A stretch of DNA of 64,000 bases, taken from the NCBI GenBank assembly GCA_021324885.1, contig JAJPIF010000007.1, positions 1-64,000 on the forward strand. Reading direction: 5' to 3'. Shown here piece after piece: positions 52,464 to 64,000 of this stretch (position 1 is its first letter; each line of letters begins with the position of its first letter). The position numbers and the translations under genes are program-made. Below the pieces are notes generated by a model. The model had not been told where the DNA came from, did not search any database, and saw only the letters and a program-made list of their open reading frames with translations. Source of the stretch: Pseudomonadota bacterium. GTDB taxonomy: Bacteria > Desulfobacterota > Binatia > Binatales > Binataceae.

Positions 52464-53579
52464 ATGAGGCAATACAATCTGGTTTCCGCAGACGACCACG
52501 TGCAGGAGCCGGGAGACACCTGGACCAAGCGCGTTCCCACCAAGCTGCGCGACCGTGCTCCCCGCATCGAGCGCGGTCCCGACGGTGACGCCTGGGTGAT
52601 CGACGGCAAACGCGGCCGCAGCATGGGGATGGAAGTCCAGGGCGGCAAGAAGTTCGAAGACTACAAGCAGTCGGGCGAGACCTACGAAACCATACGCAAG
52701 GGCGCCTGGGATCCCTACGAACGGCTGAAGGATATGGATCTTGACGGCGTTGACGCCGAGGTGATCTATCCCAACCTGGGCATCGGGCCGCTGTTTCTGC
52801 TCGACGACCTGGAATTGCAGTTCGCCTGCCTGCGCGCCTACAACGATTTCCTTTCCGAATGGTGCAGTACGGACCCCAGCCGTCTGATCGGCATCGGTCT
52901 GGTGCCGACCGATGACGTCAAGGTCGGGATTGATGAGCTGAAACGAATCGCCAAATTGCCCGGCTTGCGTGGAGCCCTGCTGCCGACCTATCCGCGCGGC
53001 GAGCCGCTCAACAGCGACGTTTACGATCCGTTGTGGGCGACTGCGCAGGACCTTGGAATTCCGATGCATATCCATCTGCGCACCGGTGACCGGCGTACCG
53101 AAGGGCTGTTCCAGAGCTCCGGGCATCTGCGGGGCGCGGTTGACGCCCTGCTCAATGTCGCATCGCTGGCTAACTACGAAGCGCTGTCGAAGGTTATCTT
53201 CGGCGGAGTGCTCGAGAATTTTCCGAAACTGAAATTCGTCTCGGTGGAGGGAAACATCGGCTGGCTGGGATATTTTCTGGAGAAATCGGATCGCACCTAC
53301 AAGCGCCATCGCCACCATACCGGCCTCCAGCTTCCCAATCCGCCCAGCTTCTACTTCCATCGCCAGGTGCTGGCGACTTTCATTGAAGACAAGGTCGGTG
53401 TGATGATCCGCAACGTCATCGGCGTTGACAACCTGATGTGGTCGGCGGATTATCCGCACACCGACACCACGTTCCCCAATTCGCGCCAGTACATCGAGGA
53501 CCATTTCGCCGGTGTTCCGGCCGAGGAGCGCCACAAGATCGTGGCCGGCAATGCGGTCAAGTTGTACGGGCTTGCGTGA
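52464..53579 (+). CDS. Amidohydrolase-2 family metal-dependent hydrolase/decarboxylase
   Basis: The 371-residue barrel enzyme is a distant paralogue of that at 4359. It starts NLVSADDHVQEPGDTW, has IPMHIHLRTGDR (His ligand), VEGNIGWLGYFLEKSDR, and MWSADYPHTDTTFPNS (terminal Asp). The ATG at 52464 has AAAGGAG six bases ahead, while ATG 52458 abuts that site and is not preferred. It follows the thiolase-like gene by 130 bases and precedes a convergent SnoaL-like gene with a hairpin terminator between. Substrate unknown; water-dependent C-C cleavage or decarboxylation is the family expectation. Confidence 0.88.
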   Translation: MRQYNLVSADDHVQEPGDTWTKRVPTKLRDRAPRIERGPDGDAWVIDGKRGRSMGMEVQGGKKFEDYKQSGETYETIRKGAWDPYERLKDMDLDGVDAEVIYPNLGIGPLFLLDDLELQFACLRAYNDFLSEWCSTDPSRLIGIGLVPTDDVKVGIDELKRIAKLPGLRGALLPTYPRGEPLNSDVYDPLWATAQDLGIPMHIHLRTGDRRTEGLFQSSGHLRGAVDALLNVASLANYEALSKVIFGGVLENFPKLKFVSVEGNIGWLGYFLEKSDRTYKRHRHHTGLQLPNPPSFYFHRQVLATFIEDKVGVMIRNVIGVDNLMWSADYPHTDTTFPNSRQYIEDHFAGVPAEERHKIVAGNAVKLYGLA

Positions 53580-53593
53580 TCGAGGACTGCGTT

Positions 53594-53629
53594 AAAAATC
53601 GGCGGGGCCTCTTCTTGGCGGCCCCGCCG
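53594..53629 (-). terminator. Rho-independent terminator of the SnoaL-like gene
   Basis: CGGCGGGGCC (53600-53609) pairs with 53620-53629 across a 10-base loop. On the minus strand it is followed by a T run (53598-53594). It lies between the convergent amidohydrolase and SnoaL-like genes, and the hairpin can also stop the plus-strand transcript. Confidence 0.75.
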
Positions 53630-53686
53630 CATTACCCGCCTGCCTGCACGCCGGCCCGCGAGCGGCCTTTCCGACACGGGATGCAC

Positions 53687-54079
53687 TTAAGCGAACAGTC
53701 GGCTCACCAGCTCGGTATCGAGGTAGGCGATGACCTCGCGCACGCGTCCATCCGCCATCCGCAGCATCCAGCAGTAGCGCTGATCGTAGGCGAGACCGTT
53801 CTTGCCGGTTGCATGGCTCTCGAACTGCACGGCTACTTTGTCCCCTTCAGCAATTATGTCGTGCAGCACGATTTTGAGCTCGGTCGCCAGATGCTCCGAC
53901 ATTGACTTCAAGACGTTTCTGAAATCCTTTTTGCTGGTGTACGTGCCGGATATCGGCGTGCGCCCGGTCACGGTCCAGTTCACGTCGTCGGCGACGAGGG
54001 CGAAGAATGGACGGCCATCGCCCCGGCTCCACGCCTCAAAGGCGTCGCGGATGGCTTTCTTGTTCTCTGCCGCGCCCAT
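53687..54079 (-). CDS. SnoaL/NTF2-like protein
   Basis: The 130-residue protein starts AAENKKAIRDAFEAWSRGDGRPFFALVADDVNWTVTG, a classic SnoaL-like opening, and ends with YLDTELVSRLF. The ATG at 54079 has GGAGGAA about ten bases ahead; upstream ATGs at 54097 and 54148 are in frame but poorer. Trp in DDVNWTVTG and Asp/His residues line the expected pocket. It is divergent from a CoA-transferase gene. It is the second NTF2-like protein in the island and belongs to a different subgroup from that at 49087. Confidence 0.85.
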   Translation of the reverse strand: MGAAENKKAIRDAFEAWSRGDGRPFFALVADDVNWTVTGRTPISGTYTSKKDFRNVLKSMSEHLATELKIVLHDIIAEGDKVAVQFESHATGKNGLAYDQRYCWMLRMADGRVREVIAYLDTELVSRLFA

Positions 54080-54198
54080 TGGCCGGATTCCTCCCATCGG
54101 ATCTTCCGTGCGAATCATACCGCAAGCATCCGTTAGCTCGAAGTTCAAGACTTGCCGCGTACGTCCGCGGACATGGTAGGCTGGTCGCGAGGTTGCTC

Positions 54199-55407
54199 AT
54201 GGCGGACGCATTATCGCGGCTCAAGGTGATCGAGATCGGCGAGTTGGTTTCGGCGCCATACGCGGCCAAGCTGATGGCCGATTTGGGCGCCGAAGTGATC
54301 AAGCTGGAACGGCCGGGCGCGGGCGATGCCGCGCGCAGGCGCGGGCCGTTTCCCGCAGCAACTCCGCATCCGGACAAGAGCGGGCTGTTTTTGTATCTCA
54401 ACGCCAACAAGTATGGCGTCACGCTTGATATCGCGCAGCCCGAAGGCTTCGAGCTGCTCGAAGCGCTGGCCGAGCAGGCCGACGTGCTGATCCATAATTT
54501 ATGGCCACCCGATATGGATCGCGTTGGCCTCAGCTACGATCGATTGGCGCGGCGCAACCCCCGCCTGGTGATGACCTCGATTACGCCGTTTGGAAGCAGC
54601 GGACCACATCGAAACTGGCGCGCCGAGGAATTAACCGTCTGGTCTTCGGGCGGAGTATGCGTGCTGAACGGCGGCGGACCAAATCATCCGGAGCTCCCGC
54701 CGCTGAAGGTCTTTGGCAGCCCGGCCGGTTTTCAGGCCGGCGCGCATGCGGCGGTGGCGACAATGGGCGCGGTGTTCGCGCGGCTGCGCAGCGGCAAGGG
54801 CCAGCACGTCGATGTATCGGGTCAGGAAACGCTGGTGTCGCAGAACGAAATGGTTTACGAGTACTGGCCCTACATGAAAGTGATCGCCACCCGGCTGGGA
54901 CGCAAACCGCTGCAGCCTTTGGAGGCGATGCAATGCAAGGACGGCTGGATCTTCATCTGCTGCGTCGAGGAGCATCAATGGCGCAATTTCGTCTCCCTGA
55001 TGGGGAATCCGCAATGGGCGTACGAGGAGATTTTTGCCGATCGCCTCAAGCGCGGAGAGAACTGGGAAGCGCTTGAAATATTTTTACGCGAATGGGTCGG
55101 CGAGCAGACCGTGCTCGACCTCTATCGCAAGGCGCAGGAGCGGCGCATCCCGTTCGCGCCGGTTTCGACGATGGGCGATCTGCTGGCCTCCGAGCATCTG
55201 AGGTCGCGCGGCTTTTTCGTCGAAATCGAGCATCCGGTGGCCGGCACATGCAAGTACCCCGGAGCGCCCATCAAATACGGCGCAACACCCTGGCGGATTC
55301 GCATGCCCGCTCCCACTCTCGGACAGCATAATGAGGAAATCCTGGGCGGGCGGCTGGGAGTTCGGCCCGATCGGATGGCACAGCTCAAAAGCAAAGGAGT
55401 GATCTGA
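54199..55407 (+). CDS. CaiB/BaiF-family CoA-transferase homologue without the catalytic Asp
   Basis: The 402-residue protein has the family III fold: LKVIEIGELVSAPYAAKLMADLGAEVIKLE, then NPRLVMTSITPFGSSGP, and PTLGQHNEEILGG at the end. At the position of the catalytic Asp the sequence is GSPAGFQAG, with Gly177. GAGGTT precedes the ATG at 54199. Its TGA is followed immediately by the ATG of a second homologue that does carry the Asp. In benzylsuccinate CoA-transferase two family III proteins form a heteromer, so these two probably form one enzyme. This subunit would then be structural or regulatory. Confidence 0.9.
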   Translation: MADALSRLKVIEIGELVSAPYAAKLMADLGAEVIKLERPGAGDAARRRGPFPAATPHPDKSGLFLYLNANKYGVTLDIAQPEGFELLEALAEQADVLIHNLWPPDMDRVGLSYDRLARRNPRLVMTSITPFGSSGPHRNWRAEELTVWSSGGVCVLNGGGPNHPELPPLKVFGSPAGFQAGAHAAVATMGAVFARLRSGKGQHVDVSGQETLVSQNEMVYEYWPYMKVIATRLGRKPLQPLEAMQCKDGWIFICCVEEHQWRNFVSLMGNPQWAYEEIFADRLKRGENWEALEIFLREWVGEQTVLDLYRKAQERRIPFAPVSTMGDLLASEHLRSRGFFVEIEHPVAGTCKYPGAPIKYGATPWRIRMPAPTLGQHNEEILGGRLGVRPDRMAQLKSKGVI

Positions 55408-56655
55408 ATGGCTGATGGGCCGCTTTCAGGCGTTCGAATCGCGGACTTCACCTGGGTGTGGGCGGGGCCGTACTGCACGTTGCAATTGGCGCACATGGGC
55501 GCCGACGTCATCCGGATCGAAACGGCAACACGCCCATGCGTCACGCGGATGCTGCCGCCGTGGCCCGAGGGCAAACCAGCCGGGTTGGACAGCTCCGGCT
55601 ACTACAATCAGTACAATCAGGGCAAGCGCTCGCTCGCCCTGAACTTCAGCAAGCCCGGCGCTCTGGACCTCGCGAAACGGCTGGTCGCGAAAAGCGACGT
55701 CGTGGCCAACAACTTCGCGCATGGCGTGATGGACCGCCTTGGGCTCGGGTATGAGGAACTGAAAAAAATCAAGCCCGACATAATCATGATTTCTCTTTCG
55801 GGCTATGGCGATACGGGTCCGTACAAGGATTATGTGGCTTACGGTCCGGCGCAGGTCCCGCTGTGCGGGCTTTCCGCCCTGACCGGCTATATCGGCGGGC
55901 CCCCGATGCATGCCGGGTACAGCTACGCCGACCCCAATGCGGGAGTGCACGGAGCGTTCGCAATCCTGGCCGCGCTGTACCATCGCGAGCTCACCGGCGA
56001 AGGGCAATACATGGACATGAGCCAGTGGGAATGCGCGATGGCGGTGCTGCCTGAAGGCATCATGGAATACACGATGAACGGGCGCGAGCCGCAACGAATC
56101 GGCAACCGCGACCCGTACATGGCACCCCACGGCATCTTCCGCTGCATGGACAGGGCCGAAAAGGTGATGGGCGTTACGGTCGACCAGTTCGTCGCGATCG
56201 CGGTATCGGACGACGCGGCATGGCGGCGATTGGCGGCGGCAATCGGCAGGCCCGGACTCGGAAATGATCCGAAATTCGCCACGCTGGCGGCGCGCAAGGC
56301 CAACGAGGATGAACTCGAATCGATTATCGAAGCCTGGTCGGTGAATCAGCGCGCGCCTGAAGTTGCGCGGATCTTACAGGAAGCGGGGGTTGCGGCATTC
56401 GTCGTCGCCGACAACAAGTACCTATCCGAAGAAGATGAGCATCTCAAAGCGCGCGACTATTTCGTAAACCTGCCCCATCCGGTAGTCGGCGTGAAGCAGC
56501 ATTGCGGCATCCCGTGGAAAATGAGCGCAACGCCGGTCAAGGTCCGCTGCGCCGCGCCAACTCTCGGCCAGCATACGAACGAGGTCCTGTCCGAAGTGCT
56601 GGGCCTGAGTGAAGCTGAAATCGCAACCCTGCGCGCGTCAGGCGCGCTGGAATAA
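55408..56655 (+). CDS. CaiB/BaiF family III CoA-transferase (Asp-containing partner)
   Basis: The 415-residue protein starts GVRIADFTWVWAGPYCTLQLAHMGADVIRIE. The catalytic Asp175 is in GYSYADPNAG. PTLGQHTNEVLSEVLGLS closes the protein. It begins at the base after the stop of the Asp-less homologue (TGAATG), so translation of the two is coupled. An insertion after GADVIRIE (about 40-65, with MLPPWPEGKPAG) distinguishes it from the CoA-transferases at 5636 and 47650. It probably activates a large hydrophobic acid; that is inference from the neighbourhood. Confidence 0.93.
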   Translation: MADGPLSGVRIADFTWVWAGPYCTLQLAHMGADVIRIETATRPCVTRMLPPWPEGKPAGLDSSGYYNQYNQGKRSLALNFSKPGALDLAKRLVAKSDVVANNFAHGVMDRLGLGYEELKKIKPDIIMISLSGYGDTGPYKDYVAYGPAQVPLCGLSALTGYIGGPPMHAGYSYADPNAGVHGAFAILAALYHRELTGEGQYMDMSQWECAMAVLPEGIMEYTMNGREPQRIGNRDPYMAPHGIFRCMDRAEKVMGVTVDQFVAIAVSDDAAWRRLAAAIGRPGLGNDPKFATLAARKANEDELESIIEAWSVNQRAPEVARILQEAGVAAFVVADNKYLSEEDEHLKARDYFVNLPHPVVGVKQHCGIPWKMSATPVKVRCAAPTLGQHTNEVLSEVLGLSEAEIATLRASGALE

Positions 56656-56704
56656 AGAAGTTCCTGCAGCGTCGGTCTGCATGCCAGCGTCTCCTTTCTG
56701 CCAT

Positions 56705-57460
56705 CTACATAAACGGCAATGAGCCGCCGCGGGCGTGCAGAGTCTGGCCGGTCAGCGCGTGATGCGGACTGGTGGCGGCGTACACGATCACGTCGGCCAC
56801 CTCCGACGGCCACAGCGGGCGGCCAAATGGATTGTCCTGGATGCCCATTTCGAAGTCCTTGTCGCTGGGCGGGTTCTCCGAGCCCATCGCCGTATGGACC
56901 CACCCGGGAGCGACGGCGGTGACAACAATTTCCGGCGCCGCCTCCAGCGCGAGCACGCGCGTGAACGCGATCAGACCGGCCTTGGCCGCCGCGTACAGCG
57001 CCGCTCCTTTGTAGGGTTTCACCGCGGCTCCCGACGCGATATTCACGATCCGCCCGTACTTCTGATCCTTCATCGGCTTGAGCACTGCTTGCGAGCAAAG
57101 CATCGCGCCCAGCAGATTGACGTTGATCACTTTATGGAAAGTCTCTTCGGTAAAATCCGCGATTGGCTGACCAACCGGAATCGCGGCGTTGTTGATCAGC
57201 ACGTCGACGCGGCCCAATTCGTTCAGCACGCGCCCAATCATGCTTTGCACGTCGGCGCGTCTGGAAATATCGGCCTTGATGTAGAGCGTGCGCCGTGCGG
57301 TTTGCTTCGCGATGGTCTCGGCGGCGTCGCGGCCCCAATCCTCACGCAAATCCACGACCGCGACGTCCAAGCCCTTCTGCGCCAATTGTAGAGCCGTCTG
57401 CCGTCCCATTCCCCACGGCCGTCCGGCTCCGGTGACAATCGCCACCCGCGTTTCGCTCAT
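56705..57460 (-). CDS. SDR family oxidoreductase
   Basis: The 251-residue Rossmann enzyme has VTGAGRPWGMGRQTAL, an NAD motif with a longer loop than TGxxxGxG, then VVDLRED (Asp, favouring NAD), NNAA, the catalytic Ser in NIASGAAV, and YAAAK with Tyr and Lys. The segment after TGWxG is VAPGWVHTAM. The end GQTLHARGGSLPFM is close to 3-ketoacyl-ACP reductases and hydroxyacyl-CoA dehydrogenases. It has GGGAGAA ahead of the ATG. The VOC gene lies upstream on the same strand, so these two are probably co-transcribed. It converges with the CoA-transferase pair. Confidence 0.92.
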   Translation of the reverse strand: MSETRVAIVTGAGRPWGMGRQTALQLAQKGLDVAVVDLREDWGRDAAETIAKQTARRTLYIKADISRRADVQSMIGRVLNELGRVDVLINNAAIPVGQPIADFTEETFHKVINVNLLGAMLCSQAVLKPMKDQKYGRIVNIASGAAVKPYKGAALYAAAKAGLIAFTRVLALEAAPEIVVTAVAPGWVHTAMGSENPPSDKDFEMGIQDNPFGRPLWPSEVADVIVYAATSPHHALTGQTLHARGGSLPFM

Positions 57461-57499
57461 TGATTTTCTCCCGAATAAATTTTCTTTGCTTTGAATACA

Positions 57500-57958
57500 T
57501 CAGCCCGGCAGGCGCATCAGTTCGATCCTGACGCCGTCGGGATCCGTGCAGTAAACAAAATCGCTGCTGCTGCCGTCCGGGTTGTCGAATTTCGATCGCG
57601 TATGCTCCAGAACCTTGCCGCCCAGCTCGCGGATGCGCGCCGCGACCGCGTCCACGTCGGCGACGCGCACCGACAGGTGCGTCAGACCAAGCTGGTTCAT
57701 CGGGCGGCGTTCGGCGGGACCGCGGAATCCGGGCGAGTCGAAATGCAGAAGCTCCAGCCGCACTCCATCGCGCGCAATGAACTTCGATTGAAGCACGATG
57801 TTCCCCTCGACCTCCATCAGTTTGCCGAACTCGGTCCCGACCGTGTAGGACTCCACCGGCTCGAATCCCAGGCCCTGGCAATAAAAGCGCAGCGACCGGT
57901 CCACGTCTGACACGCAGATACCGACATGTGAAAACGTCAGCGAAGGCGATGCTGCCAT
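57500..57958 (-). CDS. VOC family protein
   Basis: The 152-residue protein starts LTFSHVGICVSDVDRSLRFY, with the first metal His, and has GLTHLSVRVADVDAVAARI at the start of its second module and CTDPDGVRIELMRLPG at its end, with the last metal Glu present. Unlike the VOC protein at 3773, the ligand set here looks complete. ATG 57958 has GGAG six bases ahead; the frame is open much further upstream but that is not supported. It is 39 bases ahead of the SDR gene on the same strand. Glyoxalase-, epimerase- or dioxygenase-type chemistry is possible. Confidence 0.88.
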   Translation of the reverse strand: MAASPSLTFSHVGICVSDVDRSLRFYCQGLGFEPVESYTVGTEFGKLMEVEGNIVLQSKFIARDGVRLELLHFDSPGFRGPAERRPMNQLGLTHLSVRVADVDAVAARIRELGGKVLEHTRSKFDNPDGSSSDFVYCTDPDGVRIELMRLPG

Positions 57959-58148
57959 AGTCCACTCCATTGCGAAAGCAGTGAGTTCTACCGGGCAACA
58001 TCGCACGAAACGAGGCGGCGCAAAAGCGGCGGTCAGCCATGTCGATCCGGATTGATCGCGCATTGGCGGCGCGAAAGAATGCCGCGGGCGGAACGCGGCG
58101 ATAACGACCGCCGCCATCGTGGACAGATGGGGGAAAAGAGGAAAGCCA

Positions 58149-58634
58149 ATGACCGAAATCGAAACCATCGGCCTGGGGATTCATTGGGAGGACCTGCCGG
58201 TTGGCCGCAAATTCAAAACCGTTGGCCGCACGATTACCGAAGCCGACCTGGCCAATTTCGTCTCCTGCACGGGGATGCTCGAAGTGCTTTTCACCAACAC
58301 CGAATTTCTGAGGACCGAATCCGCAATCAAGGGGCGCGTGGTTCCCGCCGCCCTGGCCTATTCGTTCGCCGAAGGTTTGCTGGTGCAGGCCGCCATGCAA
58401 AGCGTGGGACTCGCCTTCCTCAGCATGGAACTGGACGTCAAAGCGCCAACCTTTGTCGGCGACACCATCCACGTCCAGTGCGAGGTGATTGAATCGCAGG
58501 AAAGCAAGCGCCGCCCCGGTGTCGGCCTGGTCCGCACGCGCAATCAGGTAATCAAGCAGGATGGCACCGTGGTGATCGTCTACACCCCGCTGAGGATGGT
58601 AAAGGGACGCCAATACAAGGCCGCCCCGCAGTAA
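58149..58634 (+). CDS. MaoC/FAS1-like hot-dog protein without the hydratase dyad
   Basis: The 161-residue protein has a single hot-dog domain: WEDLPVGRKFKTVGRTITEADLANFV, then KGRVVPAALAYSFAEGL and KAPTFVGDTIHVQCEVI. In true R-hydratases the helix-end motif GDxNPLH holds the catalytic Asp and His. Here it reads GMLEVLF, so both are lost. It may be a non-catalytic half of a heteromer, as in some steroid-degrading MaoC pairs, or may bind CoA esters. GAGGAAAG precedes the ATG at 58149. It is divergent from the VOC gene. Confidence 0.85.
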   Translation: MTEIETIGLGIHWEDLPVGRKFKTVGRTITEADLANFVSCTGMLEVLFTNTEFLRTESAIKGRVVPAALAYSFAEGLLVQAAMQSVGLAFLSMELDVKAPTFVGDTIHVQCEVIESQESKRRPGVGLVRTRNQVIKQDGTVVIVYTPLRMVKGRQYKAAPQ

Positions 58635-58728
58635 CGGCAGCCCTCTGGCCGCCCGACCTCAGGCACTGACGAGGTCTCTTCCCCGTGGGCACCCGATCGC
58701 GCTCATTGCCCGTCGTGACCGCGCCAAT

Positions 58729-62655
<3,927 letters not shown>

Positions 62656-62931
62656 CGATCCCTCGCGTACCAACAATCCGATCGTGAGAGCCGGGAGAAG
62701 GCAGCAGCGCACCGGGCAATTGAAAACTCTGCGCTGGTGGTGCGAGCTGAAGCGGGCGCCCCCCTAAGCCGTTAACCAAAAATGCTCGCAATAACTATTT
62801 TTTTTCCCGAAAAAGCGCCTCTGAGCAACATAGCCCAAGACTGGGTGGCGTGATCAAAGTTCCCTGGTTGCCCAAAGCATCGCACCAGAGGCTTGCATGC
62901 CGCCAACGCAATTTGAGAAAGAATTGACCCG

Positions 62932-64000
62932 ATGGGCACGGAAGGATTACGGGTGGCGTTCGACGTCGGCGGCACGTTTACTGACGTGGTGATCGCGGCC
63001 GAAAACGGTGAAATTCTTACTTATAAAATTCTCGCACTGCCCGGCACTATCGGGGCGGATGTGGACCGCTGCATTGATGACGCCTTGAAGCGTACGGGCG
63101 GCCGCCAGGTCGATCGGATGGTCCATGCCACAACCGTCGCTTCCAACACGGTGCTGGAAGGCAAAGGTGCAATCACCGGTTTGATCTGCACACGTGGTTT
63201 CCGAGACCTGATCGAAATCCGCGGACTCCAACGGCCTGCGATTTACGACATTTTCTGGGATCGCATCCCGCCCCTGGTGCCGCGTCGACGTCGCTTTGAA
63301 GTGACCGAGCGGATGCTGGCTGATGGCGCTGTTCGCATCCCGCTGGACGAGTCAGAGGTGCGCCAGGCCGCGCACCGACTGCGCGAGCAGGGAGCCGAGG
63401 CGGTTGCGATCTGTTTCCTCCATTCCTATGTCAATCCGGAACACGAGCGGCGCGCGATGGCAGCGGTGCGCGAGATCCTGCCCGACGTCAGCGCCTGCTC
63501 ATCGGCGGAAGTGCTGCCTGAAATCCGCGAGTACCCGCGAGCGTCCACCACGGTGCTCAACGCCTACCTGATGGGCGCCGTCAATGGATATTTGGGCAAA
63601 GTCGAGCGCGAGCTCAGCCACTACGGCCGGGAAATTCTGATTATGCAGTCCAACGGCGGCATCATGACGGCGGACCACGCGCGCCGTTTCCCGGTTCGCA
63701 TGATCGAGTCAGGACCCGCCGCCGGAGTTTTGGCGGCCGCCAGCCTTGCGCGCGAAGCCAGCCTGCCCAAGGTCGTCGCCTTCGATATGGGCGGCACCAC
63801 CGTGAAGGCCTGCCTGATTGAAAATGGCGAAGCGGCGCAGACCAACGAGGGCGAGGTCGGCGGCGGTATCAATACCTCGGGGCATTTGATGAAGGGCGCC
63901 GGCTACGCGCTGCGGACTCCGGCCTACGACATCGTCGAAATCGGGGCCGGCGGCGGCAGTATTGCCCGGGTCGAGGAAGGCTTGCTGATGCGGGTGGGTC
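62932..64000 (+). CDS. Hydantoinase A/oxoprolinase family protein (3' truncated by window edge)
   Basis: About 356 codons are visible and the frame is still open at the window end. It begins MGTEGLRVAFDVGGTFTDVV, the actin-like nucleotide fold start of HyuA/5-oxoprolinase A. HATTVASNTVLEGKGA, QSNGGI, ESGPAAGVLAAASLA and DMGGTTVKACLI follow in order, as expected. These proteins hydrolyse cyclic amides or carboxylate ketones (acetone, acetophenone carboxylase beta-type) together with a HyuB partner. The partner, if any, lies beyond the window. Which of the possible reactions applies cannot be told. Confidence 0.93.
   Translation, partial: MGTEGLRVAFDVGGTFTDVVIAAENGEILTYKILALPGTIGADVDRCIDDALKRTGGRQVDRMVHATTVASNTVLEGKGAITGLICTRGFRDLIEIRGLQRPAIYDIFWDRIPPLVPRRRRFEVTERMLADGAVRIPLDESEVRQAAHRLREQGAEAVAICFLHSYVNPEHERRAMAAVREILPDVSACSSAEVLPEIREYPRASTTVLNAYLMGAVNGYLGKVERELSHYGREILIMQSNGGIMTADHARRFPVRMIESGPAAGVLAAASLAREASLPKVVAFDMGGTTVKACLIENGEAAQTNEGEVGGGINTSGHLMKGAGYALRTPAYDIVEIGAGGGSIARVEEGLLMRVG

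Overview
The window reads as a GC-rich chromosomal segment of a Gram-negative bacterium: it has LpxC (lipid A), a TolC/HlyD/RND efflux operon, a DUF3426 zinc-ribbon membrane protein and an NtrY-type kinase. The abundance of family III CoA-transferases, amidohydrolase-2 enzymes, a luciferase-like monooxygenase, VOC, SnoaL/NTF2 and SDR proteins resembles Candidatus Binatota/Binatia or related uncultured ex-deltaproteobacterial lineages. That placement is inference from gene content only. I saw no phage, IS element, CRISPR array or rRNA. There is one tRNA (Leu, CAG anticodon).

Layout. 1-2.9 kb: the end of a secreted propeller-like protein, an exported hypothetical protein, and about 1 kb without genes. 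2.9-6.8 kb: a first catabolic group (crotonase, VOC, amidohydrolase, CoA-transferase). 7.0 kb: tRNA-Leu. 7.4-19.3 kb: a long co-directional housekeeping run (valS, nadC, birA, EF-G-like GTPase, DUF2905, NtrY-like kinase, receiver-LpxC fusion, pteridine-reductase-like SDR, queC). 19.5-25.0 kb: aldehyde dehydrogenase, MlrC-like protein, Fpg/Nei glycosylase, EVE protein and NRDE protein. 25.2-31.8 kb: FAD oxidoreductase, MoxR/VWA pair, bifunctional nuclease, TPR membrane protein and MFS transporter. 31.9-41.1 kb: alanine dehydrogenase, gcvH, zinc-ribbon protein, two glycosyltransferases, a second pteridine-reductase-like SDR, SQR-like flavoprotein, GATase, thiamine-binding protein and a methyltransferase remnant. 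41.3-47.3 kb: RND efflux operon. 47.6-58.6 kb: a second, larger catabolic island. 58.7-62.7 kb: a large soluble hybrid histidine kinase. The window ends inside a hydantoinase A gene.

The most striking object is at 16.5-17.8 kb: an apparently intact response-regulator receiver domain fused to an apparently intact LpxC, 30 bases downstream of an NtrY-like membrane histidine kinase. If the pair works as its residues suggest, the committed step of lipid A synthesis would be controlled directly by a phosphorelay, with an enzyme in place of the AAA+/DNA-binding output of NtrX.

The second theme is the 47.6-58.6 kb island. Several of its members keep the fold but lack the canonical catalytic residue: a thiolase without the nucleophilic Cys, a hot-dog protein without the Asp/His hydratase dyad, and one of two abutting CoA-transferases without the catalytic Asp. 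This suggests heteromeric enzymes or non-canonical chemistry in an acyl-CoA-based degradation pathway whose substrate cannot be read from the sequence.
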